Below, piece after piece: positions 52,355 through 61,400 of a DNA stretch of 64,000 nucleotides. Where the stretch lies: the NCBI RefSeq assembly GCF_039851975.1, contig NZ_CP156660.1, positions 3,539,035 to 3,603,034 on the forward strand, written 5' to 3'. The notes beneath the pieces are model-generated. The model was not told the DNA's origin. It ran no database searches and worked only from the letters and a program-made list of their open reading frames with translations. The first letter of the stretch is position 1. Each line of letters begins with the position of its first letter. Source of the DNA: Desulfoscipio sp. XC116. Its GTDB lineage: Bacteria > Bacillota > Desulfotomaculia > Desulfotomaculales > Desulfallaceae. The translations under genes and the position numbers were made by a program.

Positions 52355-53521
52355 ATGGCTAATTATAACTTTCCAACATTTAATGCCTATCGTCGTGAAA
52401 ACGGTAGAGTAGGTATCCGCAACTATGTTGTTATTCTTCCTTTAGATGATCTTTCCAACGCGGCATGTGAAGCAGTAGCTCATAATGTTAAAGGCACTCT
52501 GGCATTGCCACATGCATACGGGCGCCTGCAGTTCGGAGAAGATCTCGACCTTACTTTCCGCACCTTGATTGGTATCGGCAGCAATCCCAACGTGGCTGCT
52601 GTTGTGGTTATTGGTATCGAGCCGGAATGGACAAACGTTATTGTAGAAGGTATAGCCGAAACAGGCAAGCCTGTGACCGGATTCTCAATTGAGCGCAATG
52701 GGCAGCTTAAAACAATTGAAAGAGCTTCCTGGAAAGCGCAGGAGTACGTCCAGTGGGCTACCGAGTTACAAAGAGTTGAATGCTCGGTCGACGAGCTATA
52801 TGTATCGGTAAAATGTGGTGAATCCGATACTACTTCCGGATTGGCATCCAATCCAACCGTTGGCAGGTCTGTTGAAAGGCTTGTTGCCGCCGGCGCTACT
52901 GTTAGCTTTGGTGAAACCTCCGAAGTTACCGGTGGTGAAGATATTTGTAAAGAACACGGCGCCACCCCCGAAATAGGCGAAGCATTTCATAAAATATGGT
53001 CCGAGTATAACGATTTTATCATCAGCAAAGGTGTAGATCTTTCCGGTTCGCAGCCCACCAAAGGTAATATTGCCGGCGGCTTAACCACAATCGAGGAAAA
53101 AGCTCTGGGTAACCTGCAGAAAATCGGCAATTGTAAATACGTAGGCGTTCTGAAGCCGGCCGAATCTCCTACAGGAAAAGGTCTTTGGTACATGGACACT
53201 TCTTCAGCTGCCGCTGAAGCAGTGACACTGTGGGCGGCGTCCGGCGCAGTGGTACACTTCTTCCCCACCGGACAGGGCAATATCATTGGCAACCCGATTG
53301 AGCCGGTTATAAAGCTTTCCGCTAACCCAATGACCGTGGTAGACATGAAGGAACATATTGATGTGGACGTTAGCGGCATATTGCGCAGGGAAATGAATCT
53401 GGATCAGGCTTCGGACGCGTTGTTGGAGATGATGATCCGTACCTGTAACGGCCGGTTTACAAGTGCTGAAGCTTTGGGACACCAGGAATTTGTACTGACT
53501 AAATTATATCGTAGCGCTTAA
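52355..53521 (+). CDS. suyB: (2R)-sulfolactate sulfo-lyase, large subunit, copy 2
   Basis: 388 residues, identical to copy 1 at 42824-43990; one silent base difference (53479). With SuyA it converts (R)-sulfolactate to pyruvate and sulfite. In a sulfite-respiring host the sulfite would serve as terminal electron acceptor (inference). No aldehyde dehydrogenase gene follows this copy. Confidence 0.82.
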   Translation: MANYNFPTFNAYRRENGRVGIRNYVVILPLDDLSNAACEAVAHNVKGTLALPHAYGRLQFGEDLDLTFRTLIGIGSNPNVAAVVVIGIEPEWTNVIVEGIAETGKPVTGFSIERNGQLKTIERASWKAQEYVQWATELQRVECSVDELYVSVKCGESDTTSGLASNPTVGRSVERLVAAGATVSFGETSEVTGGEDICKEHGATPEIGEAFHKIWSEYNDFIISKGVDLSGSQPTKGNIAGGLTTIEEKALGNLQKIGNCKYVGVLKPAESPTGKGLWYMDTSSAAAEAVTLWAASGAVVHFFPTGQGNIIGNPIEPVIKLSANPMTVVDMKEHIDVDVSGILRREMNLDQASDALLEMMIRTCNGRFTSAEALGHQEFVLTKLYRSA

Positions 53522-53611
53522 TGCTATAAATTGAGTAGGAGGAAATGATTAACTTCCGTCCACTCATACGCTATACGTTTGTTTTGTGATCCCGCCTCTG
53601 AGCATAATTCC

Positions 53612-53651
53612 AAAGCCCTTGTCCTCGCCAGAAGGTGAGGACAAGGGCTTT
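53612..53651 (+). terminator. Strong hairpin after suyAB copy 2
   Basis: An 18-bp stem (arms AAAGCCCTTGTCCTCGCC and its partner) with a four-base AGAA loop. It lies 90 bp past suyB; only a weak T stretch precedes ACAAAA, so it is terminator-like but not perfect. Confidence 0.65.
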
Positions 53652-53811
53652 ACAAAACCCATCGGGAAGGAAAACACTTTTAAAAGAGCGAGGACCTTTA
53701 TGGCCTTAACGTCTTACCCCCCGCTTGGCTGTCTGCTATAACCCCCTAATGTTAATCTTATATACTACCAATCCCCCTGGCACGAACAATTCCCTTCTTA
53801 GTACCGGCCAG

Positions 53812-54291
53812 TCAGGAAACGAGCAGATTGGCTCGTTTTTTATAAAGCAAAAAAAAGAAAAACGGCGCTCCCAAAGTAGCAGTAATAATGCCAACGGGAA
53901 TTTCCAACGGCTGAAAAAGAGTCCTCGCCAAAGTATCACTCATAACAAGAAGAAGCCCCCCCAGTATCCCGGATAAGATAACTAAATACCGGTTATCATT
54001 GCCAATTATCATCCTGGCAATATGAGGAGACACAAGACCGATAAAACCGATTGTCCCGGCAACACTTACCGCACTGCCTGCCAAAACGGAAGCGGTAATA
54101 ATAATCATCAATCTTGAAATCTCAATGGACAACCCCAGATTCTTGCCCACTTCTTCCCCCAGCAGAAAAAGATTAATCCTGGGACTGAGAACGATAGCAG
54201 ACAGGGCCCCCAACATACTATACGGCCAAATCAGGTTACAATAAGACCAGCCACGACCGGTCAGGCTCCCGGCCAGCCAGGTATTAGCTCC
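53812..54291 (-). pseudogene. FecCD-type ABC permease, 5'-truncated
   Basis: The open frame, 159 residues, matches only the C-terminal half of a FecCD/BtuC-type permease (normally about 330 residues): WLAGSLTGRGW near its start, then the EEVGKNLGLS, GFIGLVSPHIARMI and PVGIITATLGAPFF motifs. The frame begins at a stop right beside the methyltransferase gene; no full-length N-terminus exists upstream. Translation from ATG 54216 would give 134 residues, too short for a functional permease. The matching FecE-type ATPase survives at 54921-55709. Confidence 0.82.
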
Positions 54292-54299
54292 TTACTTTT

Positions 54300-54893
54300 T
54301 TATTTCCTCATTTCAACCCAGTGAACCGGCTCACCCTCCACATCGGCGATAAGGCGGTATCCCTCAATGCCTGTTTTTAACAGTAATTCTTTCAATTCAT
54401 CTCCTTTTATAAATCCCTTCTCCCCTTTTTCCTTCATCCTCTGGCGTCCCTTTCCCTGAAGACGTTTGCGCATGGTAGGCGGGGTATAGCGGCCCAACCC
54501 TCCGCCCACGAAAGCAATTCCTCCTGTTTTCAAAACCCGGTTTATTTCCCGCAAGCCCTTGACCTGGTCTTTCCAAAACCAAAGTGAGCCCCGGCTAACC
54601 ACAAGATCGGCAAAATTATCTTCAAATGGCAGCGCCGTGACATCCGCACCCACAAAATGAACAACATTATCAAGCTCATTTTCGGCTGCGTTTTTTCTGG
54701 CCTTGTTTAAAGCTTCCGGATCCAAATCCACGAAATAGATTTCCAAATCAGTAATTTTAGCCAGTTCAATACCCATATATCCATGCCCCGTACCAATATC
54801 AAGACATTTCCCGCCGGTAATCCGGTAATCATCCAGGATTTGCTGAGCAATCAAAGGATAGACAGGCATTAAATGTCTATAAGAATTTGACAT
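54300..54893 (-). CDS. Class I SAM-dependent methyltransferase
   Basis: A 197-residue small-molecule-type methyltransferase. The SAM motif I is LDIGTGHGYMGIEL (about 32-45), followed by an acidic residue in VDLDPEAL and the FADLVVSRGSLWFW post-motif. GGGGG lies eight bases before ATG 54893. It sits between the FecE-like ATPase and the broken permease gene; methyltransferases of this type occur in metal-uptake and cofactor clusters, but the substrate is unknown. Confidence 0.82.
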   Translation of the reverse strand: MSNSYRHLMPVYPLIAQQILDDYRITGGKCLDIGTGHGYMGIELAKITDLEIYFVDLDPEALNKARKNAAENELDNVVHFVGADVTALPFEDNFADLVVSRGSLWFWKDQVKGLREINRVLKTGGIAFVGGGLGRYTPPTMRKRLQGKGRQRMKEKGEKGFIKGDELKELLLKTGIEGYRLIADVEGEPVHWVEMRK

Positions 54894-54920
54894 AAACAAA
54901 GCCCCCGCTTTCCTAAAATT

Positions 54921-55709
54921 TCAAGAAGCCCCTTTTAACATTTTCGCCGGCAAAACAACAGGCCGGTCAAAATCACTAACCCTGCAGACAGTGGCGTCAA
55001 CATCATAAACATCCTTCAGAAGATGACTGGTTATAATGTCCTGAGCCTGCCCATGGGCGCGAATGCGCCCTTCTTTAAGAACAACAAACTTATCGGCTAC
55101 CGTCATGGCTTGATTGATATCATGCAATACCAGAATAATAGTCTTTTTATACTGCCGGCGAATCTGCTTCAGAATGTCCAGCAAATACCACTGGTATTTT
55201 AAGTCCAGAAAAGTAATGGGCTCATCAAGCAGAACAATCTCGGTGTCCTGAGCCAGAATCATGGCGATCCATGTTCTCTGGCGTTCTCCTCCGGAGATCT
55301 TATCCAACGGCCGATGCCGGATTGAGTATAAATTCATATAATCAATTGCCCACTCAACATTTTTCTTATCTTCTTGATTCAGGAACCAACCAAACCGCTG
55401 ATAAGGACTTCTTCCCATAGCCACCAGTTCATAGACAGTAACATGTTGCACCATTTCCAGGTTTTGCGGCAGAAAAGCAATGTGACGGGATATCCACTTA
55501 CGTTTTTTATTCCTGATATCCTCACCATAAAGCAAAACACGTCCGCTGTCCGGCTGCAAAAAACCGTTCAGACAACGCAGCAGGGTTGATTTGCCCGAAC
55601 CGTTAGGCCCCACCAGGGCCAGTATTTCACCTTGATCAACAATAATATTGATGCTATGCAAAATATCTTGTTTTTTATAGGAAAAGTTCAGGTCCTTAAT
55701 CTGCAGCAT
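54921..55709 (-). CDS. FecE/BtuD-type ABC transporter ATPase
   Basis: A 262-residue ABC ATPase of the iron-siderophore/cobalamin import group. Walker A GPNGSGKST (about 34-42), the ISGGERQ signature, Walker B IVLLDEP and the switch His in LHDINQAM are complete. MGRSPYQRFGW is a typical FecE-family stretch. Its permease partner next door is truncated and no binding protein of the FecB type is present, so the importer appears defunct or relies on another permease. Confidence 0.87.
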   Translation of the reverse strand: MLQIKDLNFSYKKQDILHSINIIVDQGEILALVGPNGSGKSTLLRCLNGFLQPDSGRVLLYGEDIRNKKRKWISRHIAFLPQNLEMVQHVTVYELVAMGRSPYQRFGWFLNQEDKKNVEWAIDYMNLYSIRHRPLDKISGGERQRTWIAMILAQDTEIVLLDEPITFLDLKYQWYLLDILKQIRRQYKKTIILVLHDINQAMTVADKFVVLKEGRIRAHGQAQDIITSHLLKDVYDVDATVCRVSDFDRPVVLPAKMLKGAS

Positions 55710-55744
55710 CTAAAACACCCCCAGCCTTAAACGTCAGCCGATAT

Positions 55745-56515
55745 TTATGGCGATTCCGGTTTATCGTAGCTGGACCAGTGCTTTAAAGGCCGGATTAATA
55801 AAAATTCCAGACTGACAAGGATTATGAGCAGCACCAGTATCCAGGCAAAAAGCCGTTCTGTTTCCAGGTACGTGCGGGCAATTGCAATTCTTTGCCCCAT
55901 TCCCTCACGGGCGCCAAGCAGTTCAGCCATAATAGTCAAGCGAACAGATGAAGCCATCGCCAGCGAAAGACCGGCGATCAGGTAATGCCGCATACCCGGA
56001 AGATATATTTTACCGATAGTAAGCAGCGGGGGCAAATTATAGACCCGCGCCATTTGCAGCAAATCATGATCTATGGATTTCAGCCCCTCCGCCGTGTTGG
56101 TATGTATTACCGGAAACACCAGCAAGGATACCAGAAATATAGTCATTTTTGTTCCCAGGCCAAACCAGACCATAGCTACCGCAACAAATATAATTGCCGG
56201 TACGGCCAGTAAAAAGCTTATCAATGGCCGCATAAGCAATTCCAATTTAATGAAGTAGCCGGCTAACAGACCGCTGCTCAAGCCAATTACTATTCCAGCG
56301 CCCAATCCCACTATCTGACGTTGGAAAGTAATAAGCAGGTTTTCTCCCAATTCACCGCTTTTGCAAAGGACCGCCAGCGCTTGCAGCGTCTCCGCCGGTG
56401 AAGGAACCAGCACCTGGTTATAACGCATGGAAAGCAACTGCCAGCCCAGTACAAGTATAAATACGCCTGATAAGTAGTAGCAATTCCTATTTGGACTGGT
56501 AGTAGAATTCGGCAT
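55745..56515 (-). CDS. SsuC/TauC-type ABC transporter permease
   Basis: A 256-residue permease of the nitrate/sulfonate/taurine import family with six or so membrane segments. The coupling EAA-type loop is visible around TNTAEGLKSIDHDLLQMARVYN. The ATG at 56515 overlaps the binding-protein gene by 29 bases; GGGGG lies 11 bases upstream. With the binding protein and an SsuB-type ATPase it forms a complete importer; the substrate is not evident. Confidence 0.85.
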   Translation of the reverse strand: MPNSTTSPNRNCYYLSGVFILVLGWQLLSMRYNQVLVPSPAETLQALAVLCKSGELGENLLITFQRQIVGLGAGIVIGLSSGLLAGYFIKLELLMRPLISFLLAVPAIIFVAVAMVWFGLGTKMTIFLVSLLVFPVIHTNTAEGLKSIDHDLLQMARVYNLPPLLTIGKIYLPGMRHYLIAGLSLAMASSVRLTIMAELLGAREGMGQRIAIARTYLETERLFAWILVLLIILVSLEFLLIRPLKHWSSYDKPESP

Positions 56516-57515
56516 CAGGTATCTTACCCCCAAAGGCTCTGATATCGGCCGTCTGGCTTAGTTCTTTCAAAAAAGCATCCACCTCCGACCGGCAATCCGC
56601 GGCATGCCGAGGCTGCAGGCGAGCATATTTAAGAGATTGGCTGACTGCCGAAGCCTTCATTGAAGGGACATGTTTTTCAACTATGGGGCCCATTTCTTCA
56701 GAGTGACTATTAACCCATGCAGCAGTATCCATATAGAACTTCTCAAAACCAGCCACCTGTTCGGGCGTAACTCCGCTATCATTTACAACAATAATAGTGC
56801 CCTGGGGCATACGGGCGTTTTCTTGCCCGGGCAGTTTGTTCCACTCCCGAGTCAGGTCCAGAACCCGGTGCAACTGAACACCGGATTTCTGCGCGTTTAA
56901 AGCGGCAATACTGGATTGGGGTTCGTTTAATACGGCATATTTTAATTGCCCGGCTGCCAAACGAGAGGAAGCTTCAGGCATATCCAGGTATGTAATAGTA
57001 AGGTCGCTATCCGGATTTATGTTGTTTTTTATCAGCAGATGGCGAAATACCAGATCTTGTATTCCACCTTGCCCCGATATAGCCACTTCCTTGCCTTTCA
57101 GATCCGGTAAGGACTTAACCTCCGAATCGGTACTCATAACGTAGAACGTCCCCCAGACGGAAACCATAAGCAATTGCACATTTAAACCCTTATTATAAGA
57201 AAGTACGGCGTTGCTGATGGGGGTACTGCATAGTTCCACTTCTTTGGCAGTTATCATAGCGGTTAATTGCTCAGAGGTCTGCCAGGGTTTAAGCAAGATT
57301 CTGCTATTTTGTTCCGCCATTTGCGCCAGGGGGTAGGTAACCGGGCCGGGGGCGCTTCCTACAATGAGATTGAGATCTGCAATTTTAGCGGCGTCTCCCG
57401 CCTGTTGTGCCGAAGTATTGGTGGGAGGTGCTTCCTGACCGGCCTTTTGCGCGCATCCGGCCGGAATAATAAGCAGAGTGAAAAATACTATTATGGCCAT
57501 AAGTTTTCTTTTCAT
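56487..57515 (-). CDS. SsuA/NMT1-type substrate-binding lipoprotein
   Basis: A 342-residue lipoprotein with signal peptide and a lipobox ending in PAGC (about Cys21), then a periplasmic-binding fold of the aliphatic sulfonate/nitrate/NMT1 type: NLIVGSAPGPVTYPLAQM, SNAVLSYNKGLNVQLL and GKEVAISGQGGIQDLVF. GGAGG lies eight bases before the ATG. It pairs with the overlapping SsuC-like permease. Homologues in metal and cofactor clusters may bind chelates rather than sulfonates. Confidence 0.85.
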   Translation of the reverse strand: MKRKLMAIIVFFTLLIIPAGCAQKAGQEAPPTNTSAQQAGDAAKIADLNLIVGSAPGPVTYPLAQMAEQNSRILLKPWQTSEQLTAMITAKEVELCSTPISNAVLSYNKGLNVQLLMVSVWGTFYVMSTDSEVKSLPDLKGKEVAISGQGGIQDLVFRHLLIKNNINPDSDLTITYLDMPEASSRLAAGQLKYAVLNEPQSSIAALNAQKSGVQLHRVLDLTREWNKLPGQENARMPQGTIIVVNDSGVTPEQVAGFEKFYMDTAAWVNSHSEEMGPIVEKHVPSMKASAVSQSLKYARLQPRHAADCRSEVDAFLKELSQTADIRAFGGKIPDAEFYYQSK

Positions 57516-57613
57516 TGCAAATGCCTCCGTTTCTTAATGGATACGGGCGAATCCACATATAATTAAGTTTTTATCTTCGCACAGGCTGCAAGTTCTAAAT
57601 AAGTGCGGCTAAA

Positions 57614-57686
57614 GGTTCAGCGGTCAGGGGACACACCTCGTTCGGAGGAATGTCCCCAATGCAAGGGTTAAAACCCCACCTGAACC
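57614..57686 (-). promoter_or_regulatory. Structured intercistronic RNA (three-way junction)
   Basis: GGTTCAG pairs with CTGAACC as an outer stem; inside are a GGGGTTTTAACCC hairpin and the GGGGACA-nn-CCTC/GAGG-nn-TGTCCCC hairpin shared with 34586-34612. It stands between the SsuB-like and SsuA-like genes in the 180-bp gap. It may be an mRNA-stability or transcription-attenuating element. Confidence 0.5.
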
Positions 57687-57695
57687 AAGTCTTCT

Positions 57696-58421
57696 TTATT
57701 GGCAGGCGCTTGAAATAACCGGATTAATAGCGTCTAATAAAATTTGTTCCATCTGTTTCGTGTAGGACTGCTCATATCTTTGATCAGGTTCGGGATATAG
57801 ATCCAGCATGACTTGGCAGGGCCGCCCCACCACCACTATTATCCGATCAGCAAGTCTTAGTGCCTCTTTTACATCATGAGTAACCATAACAGTGGTGCAA
57901 GCATGCCATTGGCCCAGAGAAAACAAAAGCTCTTGCATATCCCTTTTAAGATTTTCATCTAAACCGTAAAACGGCTCGTCCAACAGAAGCAAGTCGGGCT
58001 GAATAGCGAAAGCGCGACCGATAGAAACCCGTTGCTTCATGCCACCGCTTAATTGTCCGGGATAATAACCGCCGAATTCTGCCAAACCCAGCACCGGCAG
58101 CAGACTTTCCACGCGTTGACACCGCTGTCGGAAATCCAGCCCCAGATTGTATAAGCCCACATGCAGATTTTGCTCCACCGTTAACCAGGGAATCAGCCGG
58201 GGTTCCTGGAAAACATAAGCCAGTCTCCGGTTGTCAGATTCAACCTGCCCCGACTGAGGCTTGACAATGCGGGCCAGAATATTTAATATGCTGGTCTTAC
58301 CGACTCCTGAAGGACCAAGGAGACAAATAAATTGCCGCCGGTCACAATTTAAATTAAATTGTTCAAGGACTTTTAATTTGCCATAATGCAGTACAACTTC
58401 ATACAGGCTAAACAATTGCAT
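57696..58421 (-). CDS. SsuB/TauB-type ABC transporter ATPase
   Basis: A 241-residue ABC ATPase of the nitrate/sulfonate/taurine group. Walker A GPSGVGKTS (about 35-43), the Q-loop AYVFQEPRL, signature LSGGMKQR, Walker B LLLLDEPF and the switch His in MVTHDVKEAL. The ATG at 58421 is only three bases from GAGG; TTG 58415 has better spacing. It energises the SsuC-like permease. Confidence 0.87.
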   Translation of the reverse strand: MQLFSLYEVVLHYGKLKVLEQFNLNCDRRQFICLLGPSGVGKTSILNILARIVKPQSGQVESDNRRLAYVFQEPRLIPWLTVEQNLHVGLYNLGLDFRQRCQRVESLLPVLGLAEFGGYYPGQLSGGMKQRVSIGRAFAIQPDLLLLDEPFYGLDENLKRDMQELLFSLGQWHACTTVMVTHDVKEALRLADRIIVVVGRPCQVMLDLYPEPDQRYEQSYTKQMEQILLDAINPVISSACQ

Positions 58422-58451
58422 TCACCTCGGTAAAAACCGATCAGGCTATTC

Positions 58452-59345
58452 TTAAACTTGGGAACCTTTAATCACGCTCAGATAATGCTCCCAACTTTCC
58501 CAGTGCAAACTAAAATTGTGATCGGTTAAAAGCTTTGGAATAGCTACGTCCGGCGAAGCAGGTATGAAAGTCTGGAGCGCCAAATACTCCTGAACTTGCC
58601 TGGACAGCAAGAAATCCCCTATTTCCAGCAAACGCTCGTCCGCTTTTTTACTCCAGACCATCACCTGCGGCATACAGAAGATACCATCCCGGGGCCAAAT
58701 CAGGCGGGTATTCTTATTGCGCGAAATACGGGCAAATGCAATATTAGTGATCCCCAGTTGGTACCGGCCCTCATCCACGGCATTAACAACATCAATCGGA
58801 GCCCCCTGATGTATCACATTCTCCCGGAAATCGGCAAATCGTTCCGGATAACGGGCTTGCATAAAGGTGCGAATAATCTTCGATACCATCCGATATTCAT
58901 CAGGCATAATGACCTGCTTGCGCCAGCGAGCCTCCAGCAAATCTTTCCACGCTTCGGGAAGTTCCTTTTCCCCCAGCAGGTTCGGATTATAAAACATGGC
59001 AAAAGGAATTACCACAAAGGGCTGAAAATACCCTTTCTCATCCGCAAATCCGGCTTTCGCCAGTTCCGAACGCAGCGGAAAACGACCGGGGAGTGAGCGA
59101 AAATATTCCTCCAAGTACCCTTCCGGCAGTTCGGCAAAATCGTTGACTTGGCCGATCACCAGTTCCGGTATCTCGCCCTTTTCCAAACACATTTTAAACA
59201 GACCGTCTTCCTCGGGACGATGAGGTTGGGTTTCAATCTCCACCTGTAGGCCATGCCTTTTTTCCAGGTCCCGGCCATAGTCTTTGAGCATTTGCTCCAA
59301 AGACCTGCTGATATTTAACGGACAGTGCACCAAAACTCTTGCCAT
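58452..59345 (-). CDS. Binding-protein-fold protein without signal peptide
   Basis: A 297-residue protein resembling extracellular solute-binding proteins (family 1/iron-type; PEAWKDLLEARWRKQV, PDEYRMVSK, VNAVDEGRYQLGITN) but with no signal peptide or lipobox: it starts MARVLVHCPLNISRS. AAGGAGGAG sits upstream of ATG 59345, which overlaps the soluble ATPase gene by 31 bases. It is thus likely cytosolic, coupled to that ATPase and the GTPase; a role as chaperone or sensor of a metal complex is possible but unproved. Confidence 0.72.
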   Translation of the reverse strand: MARVLVHCPLNISRSLEQMLKDYGRDLEKRHGLQVEIETQPHRPEEDGLFKMCLEKGEIPELVIGQVNDFAELPEGYLEEYFRSLPGRFPLRSELAKAGFADEKGYFQPFVVIPFAMFYNPNLLGEKELPEAWKDLLEARWRKQVIMPDEYRMVSKIIRTFMQARYPERFADFRENVIHQGAPIDVVNAVDEGRYQLGITNIAFARISRNKNTRLIWPRDGIFCMPQVMVWSKKADERLLEIGDFLLSRQVQEYLALQTFIPASPDVAIPKLLTDHNFSLHWESWEHYLSVIKGSQV

Positions 59346-60130
59346 AGCGACCACTCCTCCTTTTTGTTATCTTCCGTTCCAATACTCGTTCCTTTTCTTA
59401 AATGTTCCCGCAAGCGGGCTATCTCTCTTTCCACCCTGATCAAGCCTTCCAGTATTCCTCTCTCCTCCGGCGTGGTCCGGCAGATCTTGTCCATGCCACC
59501 ATTTTTCATCACCACTCTTTGTCCGGCCATCAGCATCAGGGTTGGATCATGAGACACAACCAGCACAACTTTCCCCCGCCCCGTAAGCATTTCCAAAGCC
59601 TGCAAACGATCTATGCCGGCATTTTCAATTTCGTCAATCAATACAACCGGAGCATTGCTGATCAGGGCCACATCCGCTACCATAAGCGCCCGTGACTGCC
59701 CCCCGCTTAATTGAGTCAGGTTCGTCGAGAAAGAAACCGGTTCGCCCGATAACTGGTTGGTTATGGCCAGCACATCCTTGATTGTCTTGACAGGATCTTG
59801 AATAGCCCGCACCTGCGCATGCATTAGAAGAAACTCTTCAATGGACATATCAATTACAAAGTTCATGTTTTGGGACACTTCAGCAACCAGATAGCGCAGC
59901 AACCTTTTATTCTTATTTCTATCTACAGGCTGACCGTTGATTAAAACGCTCCTGCCTGTCAATGTTTCAGCTTCGGCATATTGCTCAATATCCGATATTA
60001 ATTGAGTTTTTCCCGAACCGGTGGGACCAACCACCGCCAGCACTTCGCCCGCTTTAATGTCCAGTTGCCGAATCTTCTCCGGCGAACCTTCTTTATCCAA
60101 GCCGCCTAAGATAGTTATTTTTTCGATCAT
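59315..60130 (-). CDS. Soluble ABC-type ATPase
   Basis: A 271-residue ABC ATPase with Walker A GPTGSGKTQ (about 35-43), signature QLSGGQSRAL, Walker B VVLIDEIENAG and switch His in VVSHDP. It has no membrane segment and no permease in the same operon unit. The DEIENAG form and a long C-terminal helical tail are unlike common importers. Its ATG overlaps the stop of the GTPase gene (TAATG), and its end overlaps the binding-protein-like gene, giving a coupled three-gene unit of unknown job. Confidence 0.8.
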   Translation of the reverse strand: MIEKITILGGLDKEGSPEKIRQLDIKAGEVLAVVGPTGSGKTQLISDIEQYAEAETLTGRSVLINGQPVDRNKNKRLLRYLVAEVSQNMNFVIDMSIEEFLLMHAQVRAIQDPVKTIKDVLAITNQLSGEPVSFSTNLTQLSGGQSRALMVADVALISNAPVVLIDEIENAGIDRLQALEMLTGRGKVVLVVSHDPTLMLMAGQRVVMKNGGMDKICRTTPEERGILEGLIRVEREIARLREHLRKGTSIGTEDNKKEEWSLWQEFWCTVR

Positions 60131-60825
60131 TAGTCCAGTCTCCCAAAGTCAACTTTTTTTACATTTCCCATTTGGTATGTTTTGCCGACAATAGTCTCTC
60201 CCGCACAATAAGAACAAATAGCCGCGGGCATGGGGTATTTTAACTCCTGACCGCTGATTCCCGCCAACTCCTTACAGCTAAGAATTTCATTTTTCAGTGC
60301 CAGCGCGCCTTGTCCCGTAAGACCGTTGAAATCCAAAATCCGGGCTTGCGGATTTACCGTTTCAACTTTATAACGGAATACTTCTCTTTCGGCCTGGGAA
60401 ACGATATCGCCTTTGGTGATCACGACAATATCCGCCGTGCTCAGCATGGGACCCACTTTTTTCGGGGCATCAATGCCAATTAAATTATCTATGACACATA
60501 CGGACAGACAATCATGTACGGCCGGCGCACAACGGTGACACAAGCCTGCTGTTTCCAGAACCAGCACATCCGCTTTTTGATCTTGTGCCCAGCGTTCCAC
60601 TTCTTCCAGATTGGCGACATAAAAATGATCCGGACAAATATAATCACTTAGCCCAACGGCTACCGGTATTCCAAGACGTCGATACCGCTCGTCATCCGAA
60701 GTCTGCAAGCAGTCAATCTTACAAGCCGCAACTACAAGTTTACTTTTCAAAAGATGTCGTATCGTATGCATCATTACCGATGTCTTCCCCGATGAGGGTG
60801 TGCCGGCAACAATAACAAAGCGCAT
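60130..60825 (-). CDS. SIMIBI GTPase (HypB/UreG/CobW-like)
   Basis: A 231-residue P-loop GTPase: GTPSSGKTS at 8-16, ETAG in the Walker B region and TKGD as the guanine-specificity motif, the set seen in HypB/UreG metallochaperones. Two cysteine pairs, CHRC (with CAPAVHDC near) and CSYC towards the C-terminus, could bind metal. ATG 60825 has AAGGG six bases upstream. It heads the operon with the soluble ABC ATPase and signal-less binding protein, so metal or metal-cofactor delivery is the likeliest role (inference). Confidence 0.8.
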   Translation of the reverse strand: MRFVIVAGTPSSGKTSVMMHTIRHLLKSKLVVAACKIDCLQTSDDERYRRLGIPVAVGLSDYICPDHFYVANLEEVERWAQDQKADVLVLETAGLCHRCAPAVHDCLSVCVIDNLIGIDAPKKVGPMLSTADIVVITKGDIVSQAEREVFRYKVETVNPQARILDFNGLTGQGALALKNEILSCKELAGISGQELKYPMPAAICSYCAGETIVGKTYQMGNVKKVDFGRLD

Positions 60826-61048
60826 CTTAAACCCTTCTTTCATTAGAAATCATTACTTTAAAACAGTATCCGGACAAGTTATTGAGAAAGCACAAAAAGA
60901 TGGCCAAGGCGGTGGCGAATGTTGCAGAGTGCCTTCCTGACGAGTCAGCGCAACACATAACGTAACAAAAATAGAGTAGTGCGTTATTATTATCAAGGTA
61001 AAACAACCAAAACGATACAAAACACAACAAAACATGATTATATTAGTA
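60826..61048 (-). other. Long leader of the GTPase operon
   Basis: About 215 bases lie between the predicted start site and the GTPase ATG. There is GC-rich sequence with short complementary stretches around 60880-60960, but no known riboswitch pattern was recognised. Confidence 0.35.
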
Positions 61049-61077
61049 ATAATAAGTTGCGATATATAACTTGTCAA
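61049..61077 (-). promoter_or_regulatory. Predicted promoter of the GTPase/ABC operon
   Basis: On the minus strand TTGACA (61077-61072) and TATTAT (61054-61049) are 17 bases apart. Confidence 0.75.
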
Positions 61078-61179
61078 TACGGCAATAACGTAATATCCAA
61101 CTTTGAAAATACATGGCAGTAATTACAGAGCCAGGTTTCTCCGGCGGCCCGGCGGCAAAAAGCAAGCGCACCCGGGACC

Positions 61180-61239
61180 GGAAAAAATAAAAAACCGCGA
61201 ATGCTTTGCGTCTCTATAAAGAACAAAGTATTCGTGGTT
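61180..61239 (-). terminator. Terminator after the CooC-like gene
   Basis: On the minus strand AACCACGAATACTTTG pairs with CAAAGCATTCGCGGTT (three mismatches or wobbles) and runs into TTTTATTTTTT. Confidence 0.82.
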
Positions 61240-61400
61240 CTAATAAGGTTTCTTTCCTAACAAGACAGTTAATACTTCATTATTTTATTAATAAACTACG
61301 CTAACACTGCAACAAAAGTATAGTTTATCGAACTTCAAGATGGGTTTACCGCTCCTCTGCGTAGCAAAATACACTACCCTAATAACGGTGTCGTTTAGCT

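Larger units (their letters stand above)
51989..53525 (+). repeat. 1,537-bp inverted repeat, right arm (suyAB copy 2)
   Basis: The reverse complement of 42820-44356 with two differences found. It includes 78 bp upstream of suyA and four bases past suyB. The boundary on the 5' side falls 35 bp after the comC-like stop. Confidence 0.93.

Noticed and set aside
52480-53482. Long antisense frames repeated over both suyB copies
   Set aside because: They are identical simply because the suyB copies are; suyB itself has the family motifs.
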